64,000 nt of DNA from Collybiopsis luxurians FD-317 M1 (lineage: Eukaryota > Basidiomycota > Agaricomycetes > Agaricales > Omphalotaceae), in NCBI GenBank assembly GCA_000827265.1, contig KN834793.1, positions 75,753 through 139,752 of the forward strand. The letters run 5' to 3'. A program made the position numbers and the translations under genes. Below the pieces are notes generated by a model. The model saw only the letters and a list, made by a program, of their open reading frames with translations. It was not told the origin of the DNA and did no database searches. Shown here in pieces: positions 24,638 to 35,682 of this stretch (positions are counted from its first letter, which is position 1; each line of letters opens with the position of its first letter).

Positions 24638-25334
24638 GGACACAACGACGCGTAATATTTTGTAGCGTATTTTCTGAGCATAACCTATTATGTAGGACGG
24701 AGCAAGTAATGGGTAATATTGTAACTTATATATCGGGGGTTTTGGCGGAGCGGGTCATTCTTGGTTTTAAAGTATGTATTCTACTTACTGTATGGAACGG
24801 GTGTCGGTGAGCATTTCTTCAGCGTAACCCGGGTAAATTCTATAAGTTTCCGTAAACTTTACTTTGTAAATCCCGTTCGTTCAGGACTCCCTTGGGTGAT
24901 CGAATTCCAAACCTAGTCAGATATATTCCATAGATACCATTGGATCCCACCAGTCTGTCGACGGAATGTCCAATGATCTTGGCTGGAACGTCTCACGAAG
25001 GCCGAGATCCCAGGAGCTGCGGTAGAAGACAGAGAAGCATCTCGGGTTCATTAAATGGACCGCAAGGTCAGAGAATGAATGAAAGAGTGACATTCGCACG
25101 AAGATCTGTGAGAATGGTCGTTGCCTGATTTGAGATCTTGAAGATCATTTTTCCTCGTATTAAGAATATTGAGAGATCCTCTTCGAGAGCTAGCATTTGA
25201 AAAATAGTTGAAACATTTATTTGAATAATACTACATATCGGAGGGGTCGATATTATCTCCAATATCAGATTAGCATGTCATACTTTGAGTCGTGTTAAAA
25301 CTTGTCACAGCTAGTAGAGTATAAATGTTTTGTC
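24638..25334. other. Convergent intergenic region
   Basis: This AT-rich spacer lies between the 3' ends of the membrane-protein gene (plus) and the first F-box gene (minus). Nothing else is recognised. Confidence 0.5.
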
Positions 25335-26978
25335 CTATACAAGGTATCCATTTTGCCCAGGACATTTCACTACCACCTGCATTCCAGCTGCCTCGAACGG
25401 TAGCAGTGCTTGATATGGCTCTGCATCAACAACCCCTGGAAGATGTAGCTCTACCGATCTCAAGCAGACTAGATCATTCTGTGTTCGAGACTCGTGCGGT
25501 AGCCAGCGGGACGCCACTGCGTCGACAAAGGAGAAGGGATCAAAGTCACACCCCTTCACCTTTAGTATCAGTGAATGCAGCTCAGGGAGCACAGGGTCGA
25601 CTAGGTTGTAGATACCGTCTCGATCCCATGCATGGAGACTCTGGATAAAGGATTTCGAGATGGGGGTCATGGGATGGTTCAGCGAATGTGTTGACAGTGG
25701 ATCCTCTACACACAACTCCTGCAAGGATGGGAGACGAGATAAAATCGTCACCAGTTCTTTGTCGGTCAGACAGGGGCCGCTCAAAGTCAGCGAAGTCAAT
25801 AGGCACTTTGAACGGTCGAGGAAGTCAATTATTGCCTTGAACTGCTTAGTGTGAACTGCTGCACTTGGTACATTCTTCCACTGCAGAACGAGCTTCGTCA
25901 AGCGAGGAAGGGTAAGAGATGCTAATAAACATCCTAGTGGGTCTTTTTGGGTTTCAGGAACTCCCTCGATCAGAATGAGAAGGGAGCAAAGTGGCAGGAC
26001 TAAAATGGAATCACTTTGCTCCGGGTCAGCATCCAATGAGTCGTCGGTACTCCAAACTGTCAAGTGGCGGATATTAGGACAATAAGTCAGCATCTTCCAA
26101 AGCGACCAGTAAACTCCGTCGACATTGAACTCAAGGTTGGTAAGCAAACTCCACGGCCCAGAAAACCGTTCGATATCACGCTCATCGAAAGTCAAGGTGA
26201 GAAGACTGAGTTGTTTGATTTTGGGAGCCAACCTGCGTCCGAGCTCAGGAAGTTCACGGCCATCATCACCGGCAAGAGTGACAGACTCAAGCAAGGGCAA
26301 CTCCATTGCCCAAAAACCAGTATTTCCCTGTTCACCAAACGCGATTCCTCTGTGTACGAGATATTTCCAACGTCTGGATTGTCCAATGATCGACTGCAAG
26401 GCGGAATGCTGTCTATTCGGAACCTCCGAGTCCAGATAATCGTCGAGGTCAATATCCAAAGCGAGAGGTTGCTGGTCAGATCGCTGCAGATACAATGAAA
26501 CGAGAACATTGAGCTGGAGTTCATCGGCCATATCACTATCCTTCTCATCTTCGTAACAGGGGCGTAGCTGCACGGAGAAATTTGACCATAGCATTGGATA
26601 GGAGACCGTAAGTTCTCGCCACAGAGTACAAACGCTGCTGAGTATGAGCGCATTCCCTGGCTGATGATATCTGAGGTCATTCTTCTCGCAGCAAAAAGCA
26701 AAGATATAAAGCAAAATTTCCCCGGGAAGGCGGCGGATTGGCGATAAAAGGGAGGAGAGCTGCTGGGTGTAAGCCTTGAGCTTCTTGAGCTCCATTTGCT
26801 TGCGATGAATTTCGGCAGTGTAATCTGCAATATCCTGCTTTGCGAGCCTCAGTGTTTCCTTGATTTCATCGCACTGCGTGAGTGACAAGCCCTGAGACGA
26901 GCGAAGATTGGCTTTGAACTCGCGAGTATTGATCTCTACACGAGGCTGGAAGCATCTCGAGCAGCCTGAGCGTGGCAT
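25335..26978 (-). CDS. F-box/LRR-like protein, copy 1
   Basis: This is a single-exon gene of 547 aa, taking the ATG at 26978 (MPRSGCSRCFQPRVE...); an ATG-independent extension upstream is open but unlike the paralog. An N-terminal CxxC pair (CSRC) precedes a coiled coil (about residues 40-80, QDIADYTAEIHRKQMELKKL). The F-box follows (SPIRRLPGEILLYIFAFCCE, then LILSSVCTLWRELTVSYPML). The rest consists of irregular leucine-rich repeats (LTSLTLSGPCLTDKELVTIL, LPSLQELCVEDP). Such proteins act as substrate adaptors of SCF ubiquitin ligases, with the repeats thought to bind the target. Agaricomycetes carry hundreds of this type. The target is unknown. Confidence 0.9.
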   Translation of the reverse strand: MPRSGCSRCFQPRVEINTREFKANLRSSQGLSLTQCDEIKETLRLAKQDIADYTAEIHRKQMELKKLKAYTQQLSSLLSPIRRLPGEILLYIFAFCCEKNDLRYHQPGNALILSSVCTLWRELTVSYPMLWSNFSVQLRPCYEDEKDSDMADELQLNVLVSLYLQRSDQQPLALDIDLDDYLDSEVPNRQHSALQSIIGQSRRWKYLVHRGIAFGEQGNTGFWAMELPLLESVTLAGDDGRELPELGRRLAPKIKQLSLLTLTFDERDIERFSGPWSLLTNLEFNVDGVYWSLWKMLTYCPNIRHLTVWSTDDSLDADPEQSDSILVLPLCSLLILIEGVPETQKDPLGCLLASLTLPRLTKLVLQWKNVPSAAVHTKQFKAIIDFLDRSKCLLTSLTLSGPCLTDKELVTILSRLPSLQELCVEDPLSTHSLNHPMTPISKSFIQSLHAWDRDGIYNLVDPVLPELHSLILKVKGCDFDPFSFVDAVASRWLPHESRTQNDLVCLRSVELHLPGVVDAEPYQALLPFEAAGMQVVVKCPGQNGYLV

Positions 26979-27832
26979 GAAGGTAGATCGTGATATTCTT
27001 GAGCAGATGAACAGAAACGCGACCCCAATTAGGTCACTATCGAGACAAGATACCGACACCTTGATACTCACGAAAATCCTAGCGGTAATGGTAGAGGTCA
27101 GCTTTAGCTCTGGCGAGAAATAGAGCGTTGTAAAAGTAGAGCTTCACGCAGTAGCCTGACTAGCCCGGGTAAGCCGTCTTTTAGTAGTATAACTTAAAGT
27201 TATACGTCGTTCGTGAATCGGTCAAATTTAGCACGTGCCCTGTTCAAATGTTCAACATTCACTGTCAGAACTGTTCACCGTCGGTCCTCGGACGCGCGAT
27301 CAGCGTGACAGAGCTTTCCCAGAGAGATAGAATCTGTTGAATGCCCTTGTGGTGGACGCAAAGAAGGAAGGCCAGTTTGATGTGACATGATTCACGAGAT
27401 GTGACCGATCTCGACTCAAGACGCGTACTACGTAAGCACGCTTGCCTGCTTCACCTTCTACTTTTGGAAAGCAGGCGAAGCTCTGCTTTTCGCAAAAACT
27501 CTGCCAGAGGCTCTACTTCCACCTCCACCTCCGAGTTTACTTTGTTAAATGGAGCCTTGCTCTCGCTGTTGTGAACTTTCTGCGTTGTCACCGCGTCCCC
27601 GCTTGCAAATTTCCAGTGTCTAGTAAATGGTTCCAAATTCGTGATCAGAATTAAGACGCTCGAGCGCCGAATGGAAGAATCCGATGTCTCAAGAATCAAG
27701 GTCACATTATTCAAGCATTCTGCTCAGCGTTGCACAATACAAGTCGAGTTTAAGTTGCGTTCCAGCTATCATTACGCTTCGTGTGTATGTAGAGTATCGG
27801 TATATAAGTAAATGCAATCAGGTCAATTTTTA
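26979..27832. other. Spacer between F-box paralogs
   Basis: No gene is recognised. It should contain the promoter of the 25335-26978 gene and the 3' flank of the upstream paralog. Confidence 0.5.
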
Positions 27833-29449
27833 CTAGACAAGGTATCCATCTCGCCCCTGACATTTTACTACAATCCGCATCCCAGCTTTTTCGAGCGGAA
27901 GCAGCGCATGATATGGTTTCGCATCAACGGCCTCTGGAAGATGCAGTTCAACTGATCTCAGACACACTAGGTCATTCTGCACTCTAGACTCGCGGGGAGT
28001 CCAGCGGGACATGACAGCGTCGACAAAAAAAGAGGGATCAAAGTCGAAGCTCTTCACCTTGAGTGTCAACGAACGCAAAGCGGGGAGCAGAGGTTCGACT
28101 AAGCCGTAGATACTACTTCGTCTCCATGCGTGAAGAGTCTGGATAAACGATTTCGAGATGGGGCGGTACTGCGAGAATGCTGACTGAAGATCTTCCAGAT
28201 GCAGCTCCTGCAGAGACGGGAGACGAAGTAATATCGTAACGAGCTCTTTGTCATTCAGACAGAGGCCGTTCAGAGTCAGCGAGGTCAATGGACACTTCGA
28301 GCGGTCAAGGAAATCGACTATTGCTTTGAATTGCTTTGTGCGAGCTGCTAGACTGGGTGTATTCTTGTGCTGCAGAACAAGGTTCGTCAAGTGAGGAGAG
28401 GTAAAAGACGCTAATAAACATTCTAGCGGGTCCTCCATTGTACGAGGGTACCCCTCAATAAGAATAGAGAGCGAACGAAGAGGAAGAACACGGAGTGAAT
28501 CACTCCGCCTCTGTTCATCGTGCTCGTCACCCGTGGTTCGAAGTGTCAAATGGTAGAGATTTGGACAATGATCCAAAAGCATCCAGATTGCCGTATACTC
28601 TACGTCGACGATGAAATCAAGGTCGCTGAGGAGACTCCACTGTCGAGAAAACTTTTCAATGTCATTGTCTACATCCACTGGACCGGCCTGAAAGCTCGCA
28701 CGTTTGATTTTTGGAGCCAAAGTGAGTAGATCAATTTCGGCATAATCAACGGCATCGCCAGCGGAAGTAACTGACTCAAGGATAGGGACTCCCAGTGCAG
28801 TTGGCATACAGATACCGAAACCGTGTCCTCTTTGAACAAGGTGATGCCAACGCCTGGCCTCTTTAATGATTAGCGACAACGCAGGATGCTCGAAACCTGG
28901 AGCCAATGGACCGGCCTCGAGGGTAATATCCAAAGTAAGGGGATGCTGTTTTGACCGCTGTAGGTATAAAGAGACGAAGGCAGCGAATTCGAGGTCCCTG
29001 GTATGTTCTCCTTCATGTGTTATCGAACCGCTACGCAGACTCACTGTAATGTTCGACCACAGTATTGAATGGGAGATTGCGAGATCCCGCCAAAGTGCGC
29101 AGACACTGCTGAGCGCAAGGGCATTCCCTGGTTTGTGATCTCGGAGATCATTCTCCTCGCAGCAGAAAGCAAAGGTAAGGAGGAGGAGTTCATTGGGAAG
29201 GCAACGGATGGGCGATAAAAGGGAACTAAGCTGTTGGGTGTAGATTTCAAGCCTTTCGAGCTTTGATTGCTTTTGCTGAATCTCGGCACTATAATCTGCG
29301 ATATCCCTTTCTGCAAGCTCCAGGATTTTTTTGATATCAGCGCGCTGACTGTTTGGTAAACCATTGAATGAGCGAAGATTAGCTTTAAGCCCGGGGTTAT
29401 TGACCTCAACTCGAGGCTGAAAGCAGTTCGAACAGTCTGAGCGCGACAT
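27833..29449 (-). CDS. F-box/LRR-like protein, copy 2
   Basis: This is a tandem paralog of the gene at 25335-26978, a single exon of 538 aa from ATG 29449 (MSRSDCSNCFQPRVE...). It has the same order: CxxC pair, coiled coil (RDIADYSAEIQQKQSKLERL), F-box (SPIRCLPNELLLLTFAFCCE, SSVCALWRDLAISHSILWSN) and leucine-rich repeats (LTSLTLNGLCLNDKELVTIL). It ends with the same KC-G-GYLV tail. The leucine-rich part has diverged more than the N-terminal part, which fits changing substrate specificity after duplication. It is intact, with no frameshift. Confidence 0.9.
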   Translation of the reverse strand: MSRSDCSNCFQPRVEVNNPGLKANLRSFNGLPNSQRADIKKILELAERDIADYSAEIQQKQSKLERLEIYTQQLSSLLSPIRCLPNELLLLTFAFCCEENDLRDHKPGNALALSSVCALWRDLAISHSILWSNITVSLRSGSITHEGEHTRDLEFAAFVSLYLQRSKQHPLTLDITLEAGPLAPGFEHPALSLIIKEARRWHHLVQRGHGFGICMPTALGVPILESVTSAGDAVDYAEIDLLTLAPKIKRASFQAGPVDVDNDIEKFSRQWSLLSDLDFIVDVEYTAIWMLLDHCPNLYHLTLRTTGDEHDEQRRSDSLRVLPLRSLSILIEGYPRTMEDPLECLLASFTSPHLTNLVLQHKNTPSLAARTKQFKAIVDFLDRSKCPLTSLTLNGLCLNDKELVTILLRLPSLQELHLEDLQSAFSQYRPISKSFIQTLHAWRRSSIYGLVEPLLPALRSLTLKVKSFDFDPSFFVDAVMSRWTPRESRVQNDLVCLRSVELHLPEAVDAKPYHALLPLEKAGMRIVVKCQGRDGYLV

Positions 29450-30435
29450 GAAGATTGAAGGTGAAAATTCGAAGTAGCTGAGGAAATCGTTTGGATACTG
29501 AAAGAGACCCGCCCAAAAGGCAGAACACAAGAACTGAAATGATCGTATCTAATTTTCTCTTGACACGTGACTGAAGTCTTTTTATCTGCGATAAGATAAT
29601 GCTAGCGCCCGGAAGCACTCTAGCATTCGCCTCAACTTTGCCCATTCAGGGCCAGCCAATCCTGCCTCTCTATTGAGCTACTTCAAAATAGCCCACAATC
29701 TTGCTGCCTCCGCACATACGGCATTGCTAACTACCTAGGCGTGCCTGCTACGGCAGGGTTATGAGACCAAGACCTGCCTGCCTGCTTGGTATTGGCTTGG
29801 TAAAGGCGTCCACTACTATTCCACTGTACTTTGTTGCTTCAATCTGTTGCATATGAATATAATCTACAGCGTTAGCATGGCTCCTCGCTCAAGTCCGGAG
29901 TATAAGAAATGCTTACGGTTGTGCGGGAGTTGTGCATGTTTTACTATCGTCATGCTGCCGGTTTTCCTTCCTCCCTTTTTTCCGAGCTCCGTTTTTGAAT
30001 GCGCAAGCAGCTTGTAAGGGATGCATTCTTCATTCGTTGTTAGGCACTACATGTTTACTTGACGGTTGAAAATTTACCTAGATATTGTTTAAGTAGCGGT
30101 GAATTTTATTCTCTCAAAAAATGTTTATCTGCTTGCTGCTCAAGCATATTGTAGTAGCAGATATAAACTAGACGACCGCCGCAGCTGGAATAATCTTGTC
30201 TCCTTGATTAGGCGAATCCAGCTTGAGTGATGGTCTTCTTTCCAGGGCAAATTACGTAAATATAAGCGCCCGGGCCAATATGCAGTTGATGCAAAGTTGA
30301 TGCATTGTTCGCAGCTTCCACGACCCTTTCACTCTGCTCTTCAACTTGGAATTCCTGGCAGCTTCTCTCTATCTCTACTGTGACGAACATCTTACGACCG
30401 ACTTTGCTTACATATCTGGCGTACTCAGCCACCTT
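29450..30435. other. Divergent intergenic region
   Basis: This is the promoter region between the second F-box gene (minus) and the vezatin-like gene (plus). Around 29750-29820 there are short inverted repeats (CCTGC-TACG-GCAGG, and ACCAAG...CTTGGT). Nothing else is recognised. Confidence 0.5.
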
Positions 30436-33254
30436 ATGGCCCAGCCTGTATTCGATGATCACCCTCTGGAACAGTACCTAAGAGGTGCGGACAAACTCCG
30501 GTATTGGTTAGAGACTCGAGTAACTCAAACAATCACTATAGAAGCCGGAGAAGCCCCCGAGCTAATGCCCGGAGGCTCCGTTGAATTTTTGCCAACCGCA
30601 GAACAAGAAGACGAGCTGGAGGAGCCCGTTATTGAAGATGGAACTCATTACGCGCCTGATTCTAGCTTTTTACGAGTGATTATTCAGGTAAGTCTCGAAG
30701 CATCTCCAGTTTAACTCGAAGGACCAATCTTGTATAAACATAGGCCATACAGTCAATGGTCACGACACAATCTTCTGAAGCATTCGTCGAAAGGTTCAAA
30801 TACAGTGTCATATCTTCTTCACTTCTTTCTTCTTCCCTGGTTCAACCTCATAGCTCTCATGTACCTCGTCTACCTGGTCATCATAGCCGGAACTCAAGTA
30901 TCGAACCTTCAGAATCCCACTCACAACCTTTCCATTCTTTACCGCATGATTCTCAGTACTATACCCTTTTATTGGCTTTGGCCTTCGCCGCTCTTTTATT
31001 TGGGACCGGGTATTACTTTACGAGTGCCCTCGTATTCGGGATATCGACGTCGCTCATGTATTTTTGTAATCCCGAATCTCCTTCAAAATATGATATGACC
31101 CCCGTATGTATCTCCTCTTTTCCTAAAAGATGTCTCAACTGATGTTTTGAACAGTATTTGGATACACTTAATGATCTTATAGCAGCCGGAAACGTATGGG
31201 ATTCGGTGGTTCAAGAAGCAATGACAACCCTTGAGAAGGAGGAAACGTATGTACCAGATGGACATTGCTATAAATATTTCGCATCTCACATCTTTGACAG
31301 CACATCAAACACTCCCTTCACACCATCGTCATCCCTCCGCGTTGCTCTACATTCCACGTTGCTGACGACTCAAAACCAATGCGACGATGTCCGTCAACTG
31401 CTTTCAGCACTCGCGTCCCAATCGGAGCTATCTCAAATATTGGAGATGTACGCTCCTCCTTCACCCTTGCCCTCCAAATTCTCCCCTCCCCGCCCTTCTT
31501 CATTTCCCCAAGCAACACGCGCTCGAAGCCGAACCATATCTGCTCCAGACAACAAACGAGCCACTTGGAATGGTTCATATACTTTCCTAGCCAATGCAGG
31601 GAGCCCCTCCGCGCAAATCACCAAACGACGAGAAAAGCGCCGGTCTGATCTTTCTGCACTGCTCGAAGTAACGGGGACCCAAAATCCCAGCATGAGTCTC
31701 AGTGCACCCGTAACCCCCAGCCATGAAGAAACTGATCGACTAGAAGGTGTAGCTGAGGAAGAGTCCGAATCAGGGAGTAATGCTTTGCCTGATGGCAAAG
31801 CGCAGAGCTCTACCTCAGACTATCAACCCTTTGGTGCTGCAGCTCTGAGGTTACGTCGACGACGTATGATCGGGGGCCTCAACGTCATAAGGTCGTCCGT
31901 CTCAGTCCCCAACTCACCTCCCCTAAACTCTGCATCGTCTCCAAATTCTCTGACTCAGTTTCCTGTTCGTTCTCCTCGATCCCCTCAATTTTCCCAATTT
32001 GCCACCCTCCCCGCCGCATCACGCTTCACTATAATCCAAGCTCCACGGCATCCATTATCCTCTTCGTCCCTACATCTAGCACTACAGAACGCATTAGCTT
32101 CAAAGCGGTATGCATGTTCGCACCTTCTTGCGTTACGATTCGCAGAGGAAAAAGATGATGAGGCGTACTGGGAAGATGTGAAGAGCGTGATGATGCTGCT
32201 GACGAGTTCTCTGGTAGATGCCAGCGCACGTCTGACCGAAGCTCTAGATTTGGTGGATGATCAAAAACGGCAGGATGAAACCCCAAGCCCTTCAGCTACC
32301 CAAACTGAAATGAAGATGGCCGATGCTTTGTTTGGTGATATACGGAGGTCATCTTTGTTGAGCAGACGAAGGACATCAGCTGGGGACTCGTTTGCACCGA
32401 TGCCCAGCCATCTAAGTAGGTTTGCCACCCATGTAGAGGCTATTTCTACTGCGCTAGAAGATGCACGAGAACAATTGATCGAGTGTGTCTCTGCACTGAA
32501 ATCCGAAGCGAATTCCGGTCAAGATGGCGCTGAGGCCTCTGAGCAGTCGACCGAGGTTCCACCGTCACCAGCCTCTTCTGCAGCTCCAGCTAAGGACGAG
32601 CACCCGGCTTTACAGGCGTATGAACGTCTTCGCCGCGAACTCGGCCTTGCTTTGCGAGAATGCGAAAGGGGAAGAGAACGCTTACTCGATTCCATCTCAC
32701 CACCGCAGCAGCATTCAGAAGAATCCGAAGACGAATCCTCTTCTGAAGAGCAGGAACATCCACATGACCTTCCTGGACTGGGACATGACGGGAGGAGCGA
32801 CGAATCGTCAGAAAAGCCGGAGTCAATGTCTCCCCTCGAGTTTGAAGTATCACCGGATCATCCTCTGGATCGCGTTGCCATTGCCCACACCTTGGACGAC
32901 GTGACAGCGCATCTGTTGCGTACTTCGACGTCTGAGCATCTACCCCCTCCTGGAATCGAGCAGGTTTATGAGGCTGATTCTGGGTCGGTTGGGGCGTTTG
33001 CGCGTGAACGATCCAAGTTGACGAGGGAAGAGCGTATTCAGTTGGCTAGGAAGGCTAAGGAGGAGGCTCAGAATGGTCGTTTGGGAGGAAGCGATCAGTT
33101 TTCGTCGTCGTCTTCAAGAGAGAGGTGGGGGCCTGGGGGCGAGGTTGTGCAGGAGTTGAAAGATGTTATTTGGAAAGTCGGAGAACGGAGAAGGAAGATG
33201 GCTGATGGGCAGATGCATAATGTTGTACCAGAAGCTCTTCGTATATTGGAGTAA
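30436..33254 (+). CDS. Vezatin-like (myosin-binding) membrane protein
   Basis: The four-exon model (30436-30687, 30744-31103, 31155-31246, 31301-33254) is in phase and gives 885 aa. The open frame extends 5' of 30436 but lacks an earlier in-frame ATG, so the start is provisional. Residues about 85-120 (AFVERFKYSVISSSLL) and the paired hydrophobic stretch near 160-195 (YYTLLLALAFAALLFGTGYY) match the layout of fungal vezatin/Inp2-type proteins. These are membrane proteins that bind class-V myosin and help organelle (peroxisome) inheritance. A conserved alpha-helical domain with LRVALHSTLL and LLSALASQSEL follows, then a long Ser/Pro/Glu-rich region and a charged C-terminal helix (REERIQLARKAKEEAQNGRL). 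The 54-nt third intron is a multiple of three, so its splicing is inferred. Confidence 0.6.
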
Positions 33255-33863
33255 GGGCCTTTTGGGTAGAGAAGGGACGGGGATAGGAGGGAGATGTGGC
33301 TCTTTGTCGTTGTTATTGTTGGGGATCTATGTTGTCATCTATTGGTATCCTTATTTGCTCGTAATTTTTGCTTTCCATGTTAACGTCGTTTATGAATGAC
33401 TGTTGGATGTCAGGGGTTATACTGCCATGTCACGTCAGAACGTCGAAAGCAATAAGAGTATTCGTGGCGTTCGGCCAAATGGGTGTCCGCGACAGGTATC
33501 TAGACCAAATTCTGTGCTAACGCGGTCGGCGAGGAAACTTCGCCGGGAGCCCCGTAGTCAAGAAGAATCCCTGGATTTGAAGGTGACTCAAAGAGCATAT
33601 TGCATCGGTAGTGGCACCATACTAATTTGCCACCCATAAGTGGTTTGATAGGACCGGATAATGCCTGTATCGATAGCACCACAAGTAGCTCGCTCTTTCC
33701 AAATATGACAAGGTCAAAGCGTCCAATATCAAGCGCTTCCTATTTGGCGCCCGTAATCCGATCAGTTAGTAAAAGCTACAAGACATTACATCCAAATGAA
33801 ACTGGGCTAAGAAAGTCTCCGAAAAGAAAATTTTCTGAAACTTTTACCCCTCTACCTATACAC
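33255..33863. other. Convergent intergenic region
   Basis: This holds the 3' flanks of the vezatin-like gene and the tannase-family gene. No gene is recognised. Confidence 0.5.
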
Positions 33864-35682
33864 CTAATCCAGCTTGCAAGACCAACTATCAGGCAATGTG
33901 CTATCGCCCGTCCCATCGAAATTGTTCCTGAAAGGATAGCGACAGTGCCTTCGACTGAATGCCACCCCCAACTCAGTCGTGTCATTCACAAATTTAGTAC
34001 CCAAAATAGTGTCAGGAGCGATGCCTTCTTCCACCCATCGTACCACCGCCGTCAACACATTCCGTTCAGGATCAAGTGTTTCCGGGGTAAGATTACCGCT
34101 TGCACCCGATAGAGTCTGACCAATTTCCCAAGCACCAGGGCCAGTCTCACAGTGGCTCATACCACTGATACGGAAGAAGCGCAAAAATTCGTCGATTTCA
34201 GAAGGTGGAAGGCCCATCGTTCTCGCAACATGGTGGTAATAAAATTCCGTGTCGGTGGGTGCGATCAACTCATCGGCTTGACCGTGGTAGGTTATAACTT
34301 TGCCACCGCGCGATTGAAAGGAGGACAGATTGCCGTTGAAAGTCGCGATATTGAAAGGGTTCAAGTCTTCTGCGATTTGGTAATCTGATAGGTCGAGAGT
34401 TTCCACGTCAAAAGACGGGTCAAAGACCACAAAGTGGAACCAATCCTAGCAAGAGGATAAATAGACCGAAGGGACAAAACCGAAAGACGATGTCACGGTG
34501 AGGTGAAGCTTTACCTGGGAAAAGGGGAATACATCTGGGCTATATATCAAGCCAACAAGCGCCGCATTTTCACTTCCAGGCTGTTGCCTCGGATACATGA
34601 GCCTCCCGTGCGTGTCAAACATGGGGCTGAACACCTGTCGAACCGAGCCCGCTTGCGTTGGAGTAAGACAGTCCGAAAGGTTGCCCGAGGAACCACAAAT
34701 CAGCACCTCTGGCTTGTAGTCGCACAGATTAGGATCCTCGATTATACCATCAGCAACCCCATCGATTATGTCGCATTGCTCCAAGATATTTTCGTGAATT
34801 AGACCAAGCCATTCCTCGGATGTGACGAATGTTGGGGAGGTAGCGTTCCCAAGAATGTTGTGGAAGCGAGCACTCCAACTCATGAGATTATTCCAGTTGA
34901 TGGCAGGCGACCCAGCAACTACGCCGTCAAAGTCGTCCGGGAAATCTTGCACCATTTTAAACCCTTGACGGCCGCCAGTGGAACATCCAAGGTAGTAGGA
35001 GTGTTTATGAGGAGTGCCATAGAACATCCGGGTAATCTCCTTCCCAACAACCACGTTTGTATGGATACTGGTTTATGTTTTGTAAGCATTACAGCAGCGA
35101 TGGGGTAAAAATCACTCCACTCACGAACGGTAAACAAAGTCAGCCAATACATCAGAGTTGTTGAAAAACAGCCTTCCGCTGGTACCGTTATGGCCGTTGT
35201 TGGCGCCGACGGTAGCGAAGCCTTGCGCCGTAGTGTATGCTAGATCCACATATTGTATGCCTAAGAAGTGCAGGTCAGCAAATCTGATATATCAACAAGT
35301 GGACCGTCCACCAACATCCATCCAAGCCTCCGTTACCGGTGCTCAAGAATCTTCCTGTCCAGTTTCTAGGGAGCCACGCCTCCATGGTAATCCCAGAACG
35401 GTCAGAGGTCGAGACATTCAGAGCAACCCTGCACATGTCCACAAGAACTTCCTGAGAGGATCCTGGAAAACCGCACGACGGATCTTGGTCGGGAAAAGTT
35501 AGCATTGTTCCAGCGGGTACAATATCCGCAAAGAAGATTGTTGTGTTTTCGATGGAAGCAGCTTGGGAAGCAATGCTACCACAAGCTGAATCAAAGTTGA
35601 ACGCGATTGTCGGCGTCCAAAAAATTGTAAAAAACGCGCTTGCTAACAACACTGGGTGAATCATTGAGGCGAAATGTAGCAT
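33864..35682 (-). CDS. Secreted tannase/feruloyl esterase family hydrolase
   Basis: This is an extracellular alpha/beta-hydrolase of the tannase/feruloyl esterase family, expected to cleave ester-linked phenolic acids (gallate, ferulate) in plant matter. The four exons (35682-35316, 35260-35125, 35067-34515, 34445-33864) are in phase and give 545 aa. A signal peptide begins at MLHFASMIHPV or at the internal Met (MIHPVLLASAFFTIFW...). Family motifs are EAWLPRNWTGRFLSTGNGG, the nucleophile elbow YYLGCSTGGRQG with Ser in G-C-S-T-G-G, and DGVVAGSPAINW. An acid GQADELIAP and a terminal His in GMSHCETGPGA complete the triad. The Cys adjacent to the nucleophile and the Cys near the catalytic His are the pair that forms the family's characteristic disulfide. 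Paired Cys elsewhere and sequons fit secretion. The first donor is GTTGGT, slightly unusual. Confidence 0.92.

Noticed and set aside
31433..31798. Antisense frames within the vezatin-like gene
   Set aside because: They are complements of the Ser/Pro-rich coding region without independent support.
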